A stretch of 34,765 nucleotides of DNA. Origin: Deltaproteobacteria bacterium (GTDB lineage: Bacteria > Desulfobacterota > Syntrophia > Syntrophales > UBA2210). Under the pieces are notes generated by a model, which saw only the letters and a program-made list of their open reading frames with translations, was not told the DNA's origin and searched no databases. Shown in pieces: positions 25,761 to 34,203 of this stretch. Numbering within the stretch: the first letter of the stretch is position 1; every line of letters begins with the position of its first letter. Location of the stretch: contig JAGYOR010000005.1 in the NCBI GenBank assembly GCA_018399535.1, forward strand, positions 1 to 34,765. Reading direction: 5' to 3'. The position numbers and the translations under genes were made by a program.

Positions 25761-27050
25761 TTATCCTATCTCCTTCTGCCGCTTTGTTTCGGCAGTCTCG
25801 GTTTGTGTTTCAAATAACAGTATTGGTTTCTCGCTGTTCAAAACCACATCCTCGCTTATGAGACATTCCCGCACGTCATCGCGGGAAGGAATATCATACA
25901 TGATATCAAGCATGATGTTTTCCAGGATCGATTGCAACCCCCGGGCACCGGATTTTCGGGCGATGGACGACTTGGCGACCGCCCTGAGAGCACCTTCGGT
26001 AAAGGAGAGCTTCACGTTTTCCAGCTCGAACATCTTCTTGTATTGCCGAACAACCGAATTTTTCGGCTCCACCAGGATCTTGACGAGATCCGCCTCGTCC
26101 AGGTCATCAAGGGTGGCAATCACGGGCAGACGGCCTATAAATTCGGGAATCAGGCCGTATTTCAACAGGTCTTCCGTCTGCACGTCTACCAGAATATCCC
26201 CTATATTTCTTTCGTTTTTGCTCCGTATATCGGCGCCGAATCCCATGGAGTTAACGGCGCTTCTCTTTTCGATGATGTCCGTCAACCCGTTGAAGGCGCC
26301 GCCGCAGATAAAGAGAATATTCGTCGTGTCTACCTGAATGAATTCCTGCTGGGGATGCTTCCGGCCACCCTTGGGGGGCACATTCGCCAGTGTTCCCTCG
26401 ATAATCTTCAGCAACGCCTGCTGGACGCCTTCCCCCGAAACATCACGGGTAATGGAAGGATTGCCCGACTTCCGTGAAATCTTGTCGATCTCATCAATGT
26501 AGACGATCCCCCGGGACGCCTTCTGGACGTCGTAATCGGCGTTCTGCAACAGGCTTAAAATTATATTTTCCACATCTTCACCGACGTACCCCGCCTCGGT
26601 CAGCGTTGTCGCGTCGGCAATCGTAAAAGGAACGTTAAGCATGCGCGCCAGCGTACGCGCCAGCAGCGTTTTTCCCGACCCCGTCGGGCCGATGAGCAGA
26701 ATATTGCTTTTCTGCAGTTCCACGCCGTCGCGGTCACGGTCCGCGAAAAGGCGCTTATAATGATTATAGACGGCCACTGACAGAACTTTCTTCGACCGTT
26801 CCTGTCCTATGACATACTGGTCGAGAAACTTCTTGATGTCCTTCGGGCTGGGAATATCTTCCTTTACTTCGCGAATGTCGTGAATCCCGCCGTCTTCTTC
26901 AACGATACAACGGCACAGTTCGATACACTCGTCACAGATGTAGGCACCCGGCCCGGCGATAAGCTTTCGTACTTCATTTTGTGTCTTTCCGCAGAACGAG
27001 CAGTACAGCAGGCCCTGCTCTCCTTCGTCGTCTTTTCGCCTTTTAGACAT
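25761..27050 (-). CDS. clpX: ClpX, ATPase subunit of the ClpXP protease
   Basis: A 429-residue unfoldase that recognises substrates and feeds them to ClpP. The N-terminal zinc domain has Cys17, Cys20, Cys39 and Cys42 (YCSFC...ICDEC). Walker A is [11 protein letters not shown] and Walker [10 protein letters not shown]. The ClpP-binding IGF-type loop appears as IGFGA (NSMGFGADI, with Met in place of Ile). Sensor motifs [13 protein letters not shown] and KSGARGLQ follow. AAGGGG precedes the ATG at 27050. It lies between clpP and lon on the same strand. Confidence 0.97.
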   Translation of the reverse strand: MSKRRKDDEGEQGLLYCSFCGKTQNEVRKLIAGPGAYICDECIELCRCIVEEDGGIHDIREVKEDIPSPKDIKKFLDQYVIGQERSKKVLSVAVYNHYKRLFADRDRDGVELQKSNILLIGPTGSGKTLLARTLARMLNVPFTIADATTLTEAGYVGEDVENIILSLLQNADYDVQKASRGIVYIDEIDKISRKSGNPSITRDVSGEGVQQALLKIIEGTLANVPPKGGRKHPQQEFIQVDTTNILFICGGAFNGLTDIIEKRSAVNSMGFGADIRSKNERNIGDILVDVQTEDLLKYGLIPEFIGRLPVIATLDDLDEADLVKILVEPKNSVVRQYKKMFELENVKLSFTEGALRAVAKSSIARKSGARGLQSILENIMLDIMYDIPSRDDVRECLISEDVVLNSEKPILLFETQTETAETKRQKEIG

Positions 27051-27097
27051 CGTTAAGCCCCTTCTCTACCGTATCACCTTGCTTTATTTCCGCATTC

Positions 27098-27126
27098 CCG
27101 ACCGGGCGCCGGCCGTCCCCGGTCGG
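27098..27126. other. Hairpin between clpP and clpX
   Basis: CCGACCGGG (27098-27106) and CCCGGTCGG (27118-27126) form a perfect 9-bp stem over an 11-base GC-rich loop. A T6 run follows on the plus strand, but the genes here run on the minus strand, where no T-run follows. Possibly an RNA processing or stabilising element in the clp transcript, or a terminator of antisense transcripts. Confidence 0.4.
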
Positions 27127-27135
27127 CGCGCTTTT

Positions 27136-27741
27136 TTATTTCGACGCCTTGTCCATTATGGACGTCCGCTGCTCGATCACCTCGTCGACAACTCCGTAAT
27201 CGCACGCTTCCCGACTGGTCATAAAATAATCACGATCCGTGTCTTTTTCAATACGTTTCACCGACTGACCCGTGTGTTTACTGAGTATTGCGTTCAATTC
27301 CTCTCTCAACCGCAATATCTCGCGGGCCTGGATGCCGATATCCGTCGCCTGTCCCTGTGAACCTCCCAGGGGCTGATGTATCAGAATCCGCGCATTTGGC
27401 AACGCGTACCTCTTGCCCTTCTCGCCGGCGGCCAGGAGAATCGCTCCCATGCTTGCCGCCTGGCCGATACAGACCGTTGCCACCGCCGGCTTTATGTACT
27501 GCATGGTGTCGTAAATCGCCATTCCCGCACTTACCACGCCTCCCGGGGTATTGATATAAAAATAGACATCCTTGTCGGGATTTTCCGACTCAAGATAGAG
27601 CAGCTGGGCGATGATCACGTTCGCCACTTCATCAGTGAGGGATGAACCGAGAAAAACGATCCGGTCCTTCAGGAGTCTCGAATATATGTCGAATGCCCGC
27701 TCACCGCGACCATCCTGCTCTATAACCATGGGAATAAGCAT
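27136..27741 (-). CDS. clpP: ClpP, proteolytic subunit of Clp protease
   Basis: A 201-residue serine protease forming the tetradecameric chamber. The start [24 protein letters not shown] is the usual processed-type N-terminus, so little or no propeptide. The triad is Ser97 (GQAASMGA), His122 (ILIHQPLGG) and Asp171 (DTDRDYF). The oxyanion loop is [11 protein letters not shown] (63-73). Its ATG overlaps the trigger-factor stop by one base (TGATG), so translation is coupled. Partner ClpX is encoded 85 bases downstream. Confidence 0.98.
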   Translation of the reverse strand: MLIPMVIEQDGRGERAFDIYSRLLKDRIVFLGSSLTDEVANVIIAQLLYLESENPDKDVYFYINTPGGVVSAGMAIYDTMQYIKPAVATVCIGQAASMGAILLAAGEKGKRYALPNARILIHQPLGGSQGQATDIGIQAREILRLREELNAILSKHTGQSVKRIEKDTDRDYFMTSREACDYGVVDEVIEQRTSIMDKASK

Positions 27742-29075
27742 CAGGCACCCTCTTTCTGCAGGTCGGCGAACGATTTGTGCTCGACTGTAACATGTGCTTT
27801 GTCGATCAAAAAGTCCAAAATCTTGTTTTCGAGTATTTCGTCGCGCAACTGTTCCCTGGCTTCTTCATTTTCAAAGACCTCCCGGACCTGATCGAGTCTC
27901 TGGCCGTTTACTATCATCAACTCATCGATCCGGGCTTCGACCTCGGCGTCATCCACGGCAATGGCTTCTTTCTCGGCTATCTTCTCAAAGAGAAGGGCCG
28001 TTTTCATCATTCTTTCGGCGTGAGGCCTGAAACTCTCCCGCATACTCAAGCTCAATTCGGCCGCCTTGTCCTTGCCCAGTCCCGAAGACATCATGCGTTG
28101 CTGTGCATCGAGCATCAGCCGATATATCTGCCTTTCAACCCAGATCGAGGGCACTTCGAATTCATGCTTTTCCAGCAACGCGCTGATGATGTTTTTGCGT
28201 AAATCTTCGTTCGTCTTCTGCGTCGCCTCATCGACCATGCTCTTTTTGACAGCCTCGCGCAAATCCTCCATATTTTCGAAGGTATCGAAGTTTTTTATGA
28301 ATTCGTCGTCGAGCGGCGGAACTTTCTTCTCCTGAATATCCTTCACGACGACTTTGAAAAATCCCTGTTTGCCCGCCAGTTCAGCCGGCTCATAGTCATC
28401 GGGAAAGGTAATATCAACGGTTTTTTCATCGTCCTTTTTCAGACCCGTCAACTGTTCCTCGAACCCCGGAATAAACTTGCCGCCGCCGATTTCGATGGAG
28501 TAATTCTCCGTCGTCAGTTCCTGACGGATCTCCCCGTCCACGGTCACTTCGAAATCGATAACCAGGAAATCTCCCTGTTTACTCTCCCTTGGCTCCTTTA
28601 CGGATTCCAACGTCGCATACATATCGCGCATCTGATCGATGCGGTCGTCAACGTCTCCGTCGACCACATCGATCTCATCCCTGGCAACCTCGAGTCCCTC
28701 GTAATCATGAGGCTCAACCTCGGGCCTGATTTCCACCATTGCCGTAAACGAAAAATTTTCTCCCTGCTCGATGCCCCGCTGATCGATCTCGGGTTGAGCG
28801 ATCACGGGAAGGTTATGCTTCCTCACGGCGTCTTCATAATGTTTTTCGATCAGGTTCGAGAGAGCCTCTCTTTCTGCGTCCTGCCGGTAATGCAGCTCCA
28901 GAATTTTCCGGGGAACCTTGCCCGGTCTGAATCCTTTTATTTTGACCTGCCTGCCGACGGCGTCGTATGCCGAGTCAAGCTCATGTTTTACATTCCTCCA
29001 GGGAATATCAAAAGACAGCTTTTTCTTGATGGAACTGACCTCTTCGATGGTCACATCCGCCGCAATGTTTTCCAC
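27741..29075 (-). CDS. tig: Trigger factor (ribosome-associated chaperone/PPIase)
   Basis: A 444-residue protein that binds nascent chains at the ribosome exit. The ribosome-docking signature GFRPGKVP is at 48-55. The FKBP-like PPIase domain spans about 160-245 ([43 protein letters not shown]). Helical arms with many Glu/Lys form the C-terminal chaperone cradle to residue 444. It lies 30 bases after tRNA-Leu and one-base-overlaps clpP. The tRNA-Leu promoter may also transcribe this gene, since no terminator separates them. Confidence 0.97.
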   Translation of the reverse strand: MENIAADVTIEEVSSIKKKLSFDIPWRNVKHELDSAYDAVGRQVKIKGFRPGKVPRKILELHYRQDAEREALSNLIEKHYEDAVRKHNLPVIAQPEIDQRGIEQGENFSFTAMVEIRPEVEPHDYEGLEVARDEIDVVDGDVDDRIDQMRDMYATLESVKEPRESKQGDFLVIDFEVTVDGEIRQELTTENYSIEIGGGKFIPGFEEQLTGLKKDDEKTVDITFPDDYEPAELAGKQGFFKVVVKDIQEKKVPPLDDEFIKNFDTFENMEDLREAVKKSMVDEATQKTNEDLRKNIISALLEKHEFEVPSIWVERQIYRLMLDAQQRMMSSGLGKDKAAELSLSMRESFRPHAERMMKTALLFEKIAEKEAIAVDDAEVEARIDELMIVNGQRLDQVREVFENEEAREQLRDEILENKILDFLIDKAHVTVEHKSFADLQKEGA

Positions 29076-29105
29076 GTGAACACTCCTTCATTTCAACATA
29101 AGCAT

Positions 29106-29192
29106 TGGTGCGAGAGAGGGGAGTTGAACCCCTATCCGCGCAAGCGGGCTGGATCCTAAGTCCAGTGCGTCTTCCAGTTCCGCCACTCTCGC
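29106..29192 (-). tRNA. tRNA-Leu (TAG)
   Basis: An 87-base class II tRNA with a long variable arm and encoded CCA. The acceptor is GCGAGAG/CTCTCGC, the anticodon loop CTTAGGA with TAG, and the T loop GTTCAACTC. It stands just upstream of tig on the same strand. Confidence 0.97.
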
Positions 29193-29206
29193 CCGTCACT
29201 ATGTCC

Positions 29207-29235
29207 AATATAGTTACTGACGACACAATTGTCAA
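29207..29235 (-). promoter_or_regulatory. Strong promoter of tRNA-Leu (and possibly tig)
   Basis: Minus-strand -35 TTGACA (29235-29230), a 17-base spacer and -10 TATATT (29212-29207), about 15 bases before the tRNA. One of the best sigma70-type matches in the window. Confidence 0.8.
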
Positions 29236-29489
29236 TAATCGTCGGCTTGCCCCGACAGATCCGCATCTACCTATAATTATTTTATAATATTGCTTATGAA
29301 GTGCCGGCCAACTCCCTCCGCCCAGCCCCCGGCACCATCCTGTCCCGCATCGGGGAGGTGCTCTGTTAGAACATCGTTTCCTCAAATGCAAGCGATAAGT
29401 TAGGTCGGGCGATACGCCCTGGACCGCGGGCGATTGACGACCGACGCGGGTGCGTTCCTCACTGACTTTATCCCGTGCCTGGTACCCGG
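29236..29489. other. Intergenic stretch, no gene seen
   Basis: Between the tRNA-Leu promoter and the epimerase stop. It contains an AT-rich patch near 29265-29295 and a trivial 5-bp hairpin GGGCG/CGCCC at 29407-29419. I see no ORF with a credible start and no clear terminator. Confidence 0.5.
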
Positions 29490-30506
29490 TTATCGCCCGT
29501 AATAACTTCTGTACCAGTCGACGAATCGTTTTATTCCCTCTTCAACGGGAATCGTCGGCCGGAACCCGGTGTCCCGAATCAGATCGTCAACGTCGGCGCA
29601 GGTCTCCACCACGTCGCCCGGCTGCAGGGGAAGCATGTTCTTTTTGGCCCGCCTCCCCAGGCAATCTTCCAGGAGATTGATAAAATGTTTGAGGAGCACC
29701 GGCCGGTTGTTTCCGATATTGTAAATCCGGTAGGGCGCAAAGCTTGATCCCGGATCGGGTTGAAACTTGTCCCAGCGCGGATCCGGCACGGGAATAAGTT
29801 CCATCACCCGCGCCACACCTTCGATAATGTCGTCGATATAGGTGAAATCGCGTCTCATGTTGCCCCGGTTGTAAACATCGATGGACCGTCCCTCGAGAAC
29901 GGCCTCCGTGAACAGGAAGAGGGCCATGTCGGGCCGCCCCCAGGGGCCGTATACGGTGAAGAAACGAAGCCCCGTGCAGGGAATTCCGTAAAGATCGGCG
30001 TAAGCGTGAGCCATGAGTTCGCCCGCCTTCTTCGTGGCGGCGTAGAGACTGACCGGGTGATCCACGTTGTGGTGTACCGAGAAGGGAGTCGCGGCGTTGC
30101 CGCCGTAGACGGAACTCGACGACGCGAAAACAAGGTGCGGCGTCTCCGTGTAGCGGCACCCCTCCAGGACATTCAGGAATCCCTGTACATTGCTGTCGAC
30201 ATAGGCATGCGGATTTTTAATGGAATAACGGACGCCGGCCTGGGCCGCCAGGTGAACCACCCTGTCGAATACACCCCTGCGGCTGCCGAAGAGATTTTTC
30301 ATGTCCTCGCGGTCGCTGATGTCCATCCTGACAAACCGGAAGCCGTCGTTCCGCCGAAGCCGTTCCAGACGCGCCTTCTTCAGCGAAACGTCATAGTAGG
30401 GATTCAGGTTATCAACGCCCACTACGCGGTCACCTTGACCGAGAAGACGCTCCGACAGGTGATAGCCGATGAATCCGGCGGCGCCGGTTACTAATATGGT
30501 ACGCAT
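29490..30506 (-). CDS. NAD-dependent sugar epimerase (UDP-glucuronate 4-epimerase-like)
   Basis: A 338-residue extended short-chain dehydrogenase. The NAD-binding TGAAGFIGYHL is at 7-17, VGVDNLNPYYD at 34-44 (typical of UDP-glucuronate epimerases of the CapI/LpsL group), HLAAQAGVRYS at about 89-99, and the catalytic SSSSVYGG with YAATKKAGE (Tyr, Lys). RFFTVYGPWGRPDMA and RDFTYIDDI are also characteristic of that group. It interconverts UDP-glucuronate and UDP-galacturonate for surface polysaccharide. The ATG at 30506 has GGAG eight bases upstream. It lies 87 bases after the WbpA-like dehydrogenase gene, same strand. Confidence 0.9.
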   Translation of the reverse strand: MRTILVTGAAGFIGYHLSERLLGQGDRVVGVDNLNPYYDVSLKKARLERLRRNDGFRFVRMDISDREDMKNLFGSRRGVFDRVVHLAAQAGVRYSIKNPHAYVDSNVQGFLNVLEGCRYTETPHLVFASSSSVYGGNAATPFSVHHNVDHPVSLYAATKKAGELMAHAYADLYGIPCTGLRFFTVYGPWGRPDMALFLFTEAVLEGRSIDVYNRGNMRRDFTYIDDIIEGVARVMELIPVPDPRWDKFQPDPGSSFAPYRIYNIGNNRPVLLKHFINLLEDCLGRRAKKNMLPLQPGDVVETCADVDDLIRDTGFRPTIPVEEGIKRFVDWYRSYYGR

Positions 30507-30593
30507 GGCAGTAGCTCCGCAGTTTTGAAAGTCGTGTTATCGATTCCGGTACAGACTCGTTCCCCGATTCGGCCGCGCGGTCCCGGTGAATGC

Positions 30594-31886
30594 TTACGCC
30601 CCGTAGAGCCACGCCCTGTCGCCGGAGACGATATTCCTCGTATCAACCACGGGAACACCGAAGGAAGCGAAATCAACGGTTTTGAATACATCATGAGGCG
30701 TTGCGACAAGTATGAGGTCATAGCCGGGTCCGGGCTCAACCGACCGCCTGCCGGCGAACTTGGGAAACCGCCTCGACGGCCTGATTTCAGGAATAAAGGG
30801 ATCGTGGTATCGCACCACAGCGCCCAGATTTTCCAGTTTTTCCATCAGATGATACGAGGGCGATTCACGATCATCATCCACGTTCCCCTTGTAGGCAAGC
30901 CCCATCAGGAGAATGTTCGATCCCCGGAGTGCTTTCCCCCGTTCGTTGAGAACCGTTATGACGCGGGACACAACGTAATCCGGCATAGACGTGTTAATCT
31001 CGCCTGCAAGTTCGATGAAACGGGTCGACATGCCGTATTCCCGGGCTTTCCAGGACAGGTAGAAGGGATCAATGGGAATGCAGTGGCCTCCCAGCCCCGG
31101 CCCGGGATAAAAGGCCTGAAAGCCGAAAGGTTTCGTCTTCGCTGCTTCGATTACTTCCCAGGTGTCGATATCCATTCGATCGAAAAGCATCTTCAGCTCG
31201 TTAACCAAGGCGATGTTGACCGAACGGTAGATGTTTTCAAGCAATTTACAGGCCTCGGCGATTCTCGTGGAAGACACGGGCACGGTGCTTCCCACGACGG
31301 TATTGTACAGCGCTACAGCCGCCCGCAGGCTATCGGGGGTAAATCCGCCCACAACCTTGGGAACCCTGGCCAGCGAAAAATCACTGTTATTCGGATCTTC
31401 CCGTTCCGGTGAATAGGCCAGGTAAAAATCCTCCCCCGCCTTTAGTCCGCTTTCTTCAAGAATCGTCCGCACATCTTCGTCGGTTGTACCTGGATAGGTA
31501 GTCGATTCCAGAATCACCAGCTGCCCCGCCCGCAGATATTGAGCCAGAGTCCTCGCCGTACCTTCCACGAACCGCATGTCGGGCTCGCGGTTACTGGTGA
31601 GTGGCGTGGGAACACAGATAAGGATGCAATCCATGTGCTCCAGGAGTGAGAAATCCGCCGTCGCCCGAAAACGATCCTTGCCGGCCTCCGCCAGGGGCGC
31701 CACGTCAATGTGCCTGATGTAACCCGTACCCTCGTCAAGAAGCCGGACCTTAACCTCGTCCACGTCGAAACCTGTCACCGGGAACCCCGCTTTCACGAAC
31801 TCGATCACCAGCGGCAGACCAACGTAACCCAGACCGACAACTCCGATCCGGGCGTCCCGCGATTCGATTCGTTTCACCAGTTCCAT
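30594..31886 (-). CDS. wbpA: Nucleotide-sugar dehydrogenase (UDP-N-acetylglucosamine 6-dehydrogenase, WbpA-like)
   Basis: A 430-residue enzyme of the UDP-glucose/GDP-mannose dehydrogenase family. The NAD site is IGVVGLGYVGLPL (14-26). ICVPTPLTSNREPD (about 90-103), ESTTYPGTTDE and YSPEREDPNN precede the dimer helix. The catalytic Cys lies in PGPGLGGHCIPIDPFYL (about 258-274), and MGLAYKGNVDDDRESPS marks the C-terminal domain. The YSPERE.PGN-like and GLGGHCIPIDP signatures fit the WbpA/TviB/WecC branch, which oxidises UDP-HexNAc to uronate. The WbpE-like aminotransferase at the window edge supports the WbpA route, but other HexNAc substrates cannot be excluded. Confidence 0.88.
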   Translation of the reverse strand: MELVKRIESRDARIGVVGLGYVGLPLVIEFVKAGFPVTGFDVDEVKVRLLDEGTGYIRHIDVAPLAEAGKDRFRATADFSLLEHMDCILICVPTPLTSNREPDMRFVEGTARTLAQYLRAGQLVILESTTYPGTTDEDVRTILEESGLKAGEDFYLAYSPEREDPNNSDFSLARVPKVVGGFTPDSLRAAVALYNTVVGSTVPVSSTRIAEACKLLENIYRSVNIALVNELKMLFDRMDIDTWEVIEAAKTKPFGFQAFYPGPGLGGHCIPIDPFYLSWKAREYGMSTRFIELAGEINTSMPDYVVSRVITVLNERGKALRGSNILLMGLAYKGNVDDDRESPSYHLMEKLENLGAVVRYHDPFIPEIRPSRRFPKFAGRRSVEPGPGYDLILVATPHDVFKTVDFASFGVPVVDTRNIVSGDRAWLYGA

Positions 31887-31933
31887 GCCGCGCTCCTGGA
31901 AAATATTATTTTTTTGCCGTCACCTGCTTTTGC

Positions 31934-31983
31934 TTCGGGGGGAACCATTTTTCTGTTCACAAACCCCGAATGGTTCCATGAAG
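31934..31983 (-). promoter_or_regulatory. Overlapping alternative stems in the gap before the WbpA-like gene
   Basis: Stem A pairs TTCGGGG (31934-31940) with CCCCGAA (31964-31970). Stem B pairs GGAACCATT (31941-31949) with AATGGTTCC (31969-31977). Both are perfect, but they share bases 31969-31970 and cross, so they exclude each other or make a pseudoknot. It lies in the 140-base gap between the CapD-like and WbpA-like genes. No JUMPstart/ops motif is present. Confidence 0.35.
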
Positions 31984-32026
31984 TCTGATTATTCCATCCC
32001 TGTCAAGAAACATTACTCAACAAGCT

Positions 32027-33877
32027 TCACCGGGGCACATATTCGGGGACAATCTGGCGGAGTTTGTGCCTGATTTGATCTGCAGAAAAGGTGCGCGACA
32101 GTTCAAGCAGCTCGTCAACCTCGCTGTCGAGACCTTCCGGGTCGATATCGTTTCCCCGCAGGACCATGATTTTCTCGTGACCGGTGGAAAGGATGCCTTC
32201 ACCCTCCGTTATGAGTTCTTCATAAAGTTTTTCCCCGGGTCTGAGCCCCGTGAAGGTGATCTGAATGTCGCGGTCAGGTTCAAATCCGCTGAGCCTGATA
32301 ATACTGCGGGCCATGTCCTGTATTCTGACCGGTTCGCCCATTTTCAGAATAAACACCTCGCCTCCCGTGCCCATGGCGCCCGCCTGCAGAATGAGCTGGG
32401 CCGCCTCGTGCACGCTCATGAAGAACCTGGTCACATCGGGATCCGTCACGGTCACGGGCCCCCCTCGCGCTATCTGGCGCTTGAACAGGGGGATCACTGA
32501 ACCGGAACTGCCGATCACGTTGCCGAAACGCACGGCCATAAACCTGGTTTTCCCCTGCTGATTTGCGCCCATTGCCAGACACTCGCAGACACGCTTGGTC
32601 GCGCCCATGATGTTGGTGGGTCGCACCGCCTTGTCGGTTGACACCATGACAAATTTGTCGACACCCGCGGCGAGAGAGAGGCGCACGATGTTCCGCGTTC
32701 CCGCCAGGTTGTTTTCAACGGCTTCCCAGGGATTGTTTTCCTGCATGGGAACATGCTTGTACGCAGCGGCGTGAAAGACGACGTCGGGAGCGAATTCTCT
32801 CATGACCCGGGCGGTCTTGTCCGCGTCCCGCAAATCGGCAAGATAGGACTGCACGTCAAGGTGTTGGAACAGTTCGTGAATATCGGTTTCCACCTGGTAG
32901 AGATTGAATTCGCTGAAATCCACTACTCCAAGTGCCGAGGGCTTAAAGCGCGCCGCCTGGCGCGCCAGTTCGGAACCGATGGAACCGCCCGCACCGGTTA
33001 TGAGGACACGCCTGCCGGTAAGAAATGACCTGATCCCGCCGGTGTCAAGCCGTACTTCTTCCCGCCCGATTACGTCGGCGATCGTCACTTCCCGCACCAT
33101 AGTCAGCGACACCCTGCCGTCGATCAACTCCCCCAGGGGCGGCATAGTCTTGAAGGGCTTATCCGTTGATTCGCAGGCCTCCACGATGCGCCGCATGTCG
33201 GCGCTCGACGCCGACGGATACGTAATCAGAATTTCATCAAAATCATCATGGATGCTGCCGACCTGGTCGATGGTTCCCAACACCGGGACCCCGTGTATAG
33301 CTTTACCCTGTTTTCTTTCATCGTCATCGAGAAAACCCACGGGAATCATGTGAATCGACTGATTTTCCATCATTTCACGTACGACCCGTTCGCCCGCGTC
33401 GCCGGCGCCTACCAGCAGCAGTTTCTTGCCTTTCCGCTTGCCGAACGAACCGGCCAGTGGAAAAATCGACCCTTTCCGCGCAAAAAACAGGCGGACACCC
33501 AGGCGCGTTCCCGCCACCAGCAAAAGTGTCAGCATGAAATCAATGATGGCGACCGACCGGGGGAAACCTTCAAGCCGATACAGAAAAAAGATCAAGAGCA
33601 CGATGCAGAACGTTGACGCCGCTCCCGCCTTGAGAAGATTGATCATGTCGAGAAGGCTGGTATAGCGCCACATTCCCCGGTAAAGATTAAAATAATAAAA
33701 AAAGGCAAGCTTCAGGACGACAACCATGGGGATCGTCTTCCTGCAAAGGTCCGCCATGTAGGGTGGTATGGCTCCCTCCAGGCGGATCCAGAAGGCTCCA
33801 TAATAGGAAAGGGCGACCATTACCAGGTCGACGGCCACCATGAACCAGAAATTCCTGTTTTTTAACAATATCGCCAT
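32027..33877 (-). CDS. Membrane nucleotide-sugar 4,6-dehydratase (CapD/WbpM/PglF family)
   Basis: A 616-residue protein. About four membrane helices occupy the first 130 residues. A first Rossmann domain follows (LLLVGAGDAGERVV, about 155-168), then the catalytic extended SDR domain with ITGAGGSIGSELARQ (about 293-307), HAAAYKHVPMQENNP and STDKAVRPTN-IMGATKR. In the last motif Met replaces the usual catalytic Tyr (MxxxK), as in WbpM and PglF. Length and layout equal full-length WbpM-type enzymes, which remove water from UDP-GlcNAc to start deoxy-amino-sugar synthesis at the inner membrane. It heads the leftward polysaccharide genes. Confidence 0.92.
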   Translation of the reverse strand: MAILLKNRNFWFMVAVDLVMVALSYYGAFWIRLEGAIPPYMADLCRKTIPMVVVLKLAFFYYFNLYRGMWRYTSLLDMINLLKAGAASTFCIVLLIFFLYRLEGFPRSVAIIDFMLTLLLVAGTRLGVRLFFARKGSIFPLAGSFGKRKGKKLLLVGAGDAGERVVREMMENQSIHMIPVGFLDDDERKQGKAIHGVPVLGTIDQVGSIHDDFDEILITYPSASSADMRRIVEACESTDKPFKTMPPLGELIDGRVSLTMVREVTIADVIGREEVRLDTGGIRSFLTGRRVLITGAGGSIGSELARQAARFKPSALGVVDFSEFNLYQVETDIHELFQHLDVQSYLADLRDADKTARVMREFAPDVVFHAAAYKHVPMQENNPWEAVENNLAGTRNIVRLSLAAGVDKFVMVSTDKAVRPTNIMGATKRVCECLAMGANQQGKTRFMAVRFGNVIGSSGSVIPLFKRQIARGGPVTVTDPDVTRFFMSVHEAAQLILQAGAMGTGGEVFILKMGEPVRIQDMARSIIRLSGFEPDRDIQITFTGLRPGEKLYEELITEGEGILSTGHEKIMVLRGNDIDPEGLDSEVDELLELSRTFSADQIRHKLRQIVPEYVPR

Positions 33878-34203
33878 GAATCATCCATTTGCTGTCGCAG
33901 GCGCTTCACGCCGGGCGGCATAGATTGCATCGGTCCGCTCACGACATATAGAATAAAATACAGGCGGGATCAAAGGAAAAATACGGAACACGGCGGCGCA
34001 ACTCTCTTTTCTCATCTCGTTTCGTAATGACTGGCAGCTCTCACCGCCCGTATTTCACGGGGCAACCGCGAAGCCTCCGGAATTATGTTTCGACGTTGAA
34101 TTACCGGGCCGCCTGTGACATACTTTCCCGGCCGCTGAGCCATCACTGACCGGCGGTTCCCGAAAAACGGAAAGGAGCGGGCCGCCTTCGGCCGGGCAAA
34201 AAC
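33878..34203. other. Divergent intergenic region between CapD-like and WbpE-like genes
   Basis: About 326 bases without a credible ORF. A modest plus-strand promoter is possible: TTGAAT (34096-34101), a 17-base spacer, CATACT (34119-34124). The Shine-Dalgarno and hairpin before the aminotransferase start are listed separately. No clear promoter for the leftward gene was found. Confidence 0.4.
34172..34203 (+). promoter_or_regulatory. Shine-Dalgarno separated from ATG by a small hairpin
   Basis: AAGGAG (34172-34177) is 26 bases from the ATG, too far for normal use. Between them GGCCG-CCTT-CGGCC (34180-34193) can fold, which would shorten the effective spacing to about 12. No other ribosome binding site is visible near the start. 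Confidence 0.35.

Noticed and set aside
29008-29391. 127-codon minus-strand open frame over tRNA-Leu
   Set aside because: It contains the tRNA-Leu gene and its promoter, so a protein reading is not credible.
31887-32026. JUMPstart/ops element for the polysaccharide genes
   Set aside because: No GGCGGTAGC-type core was seen; only the crossing stems are present.
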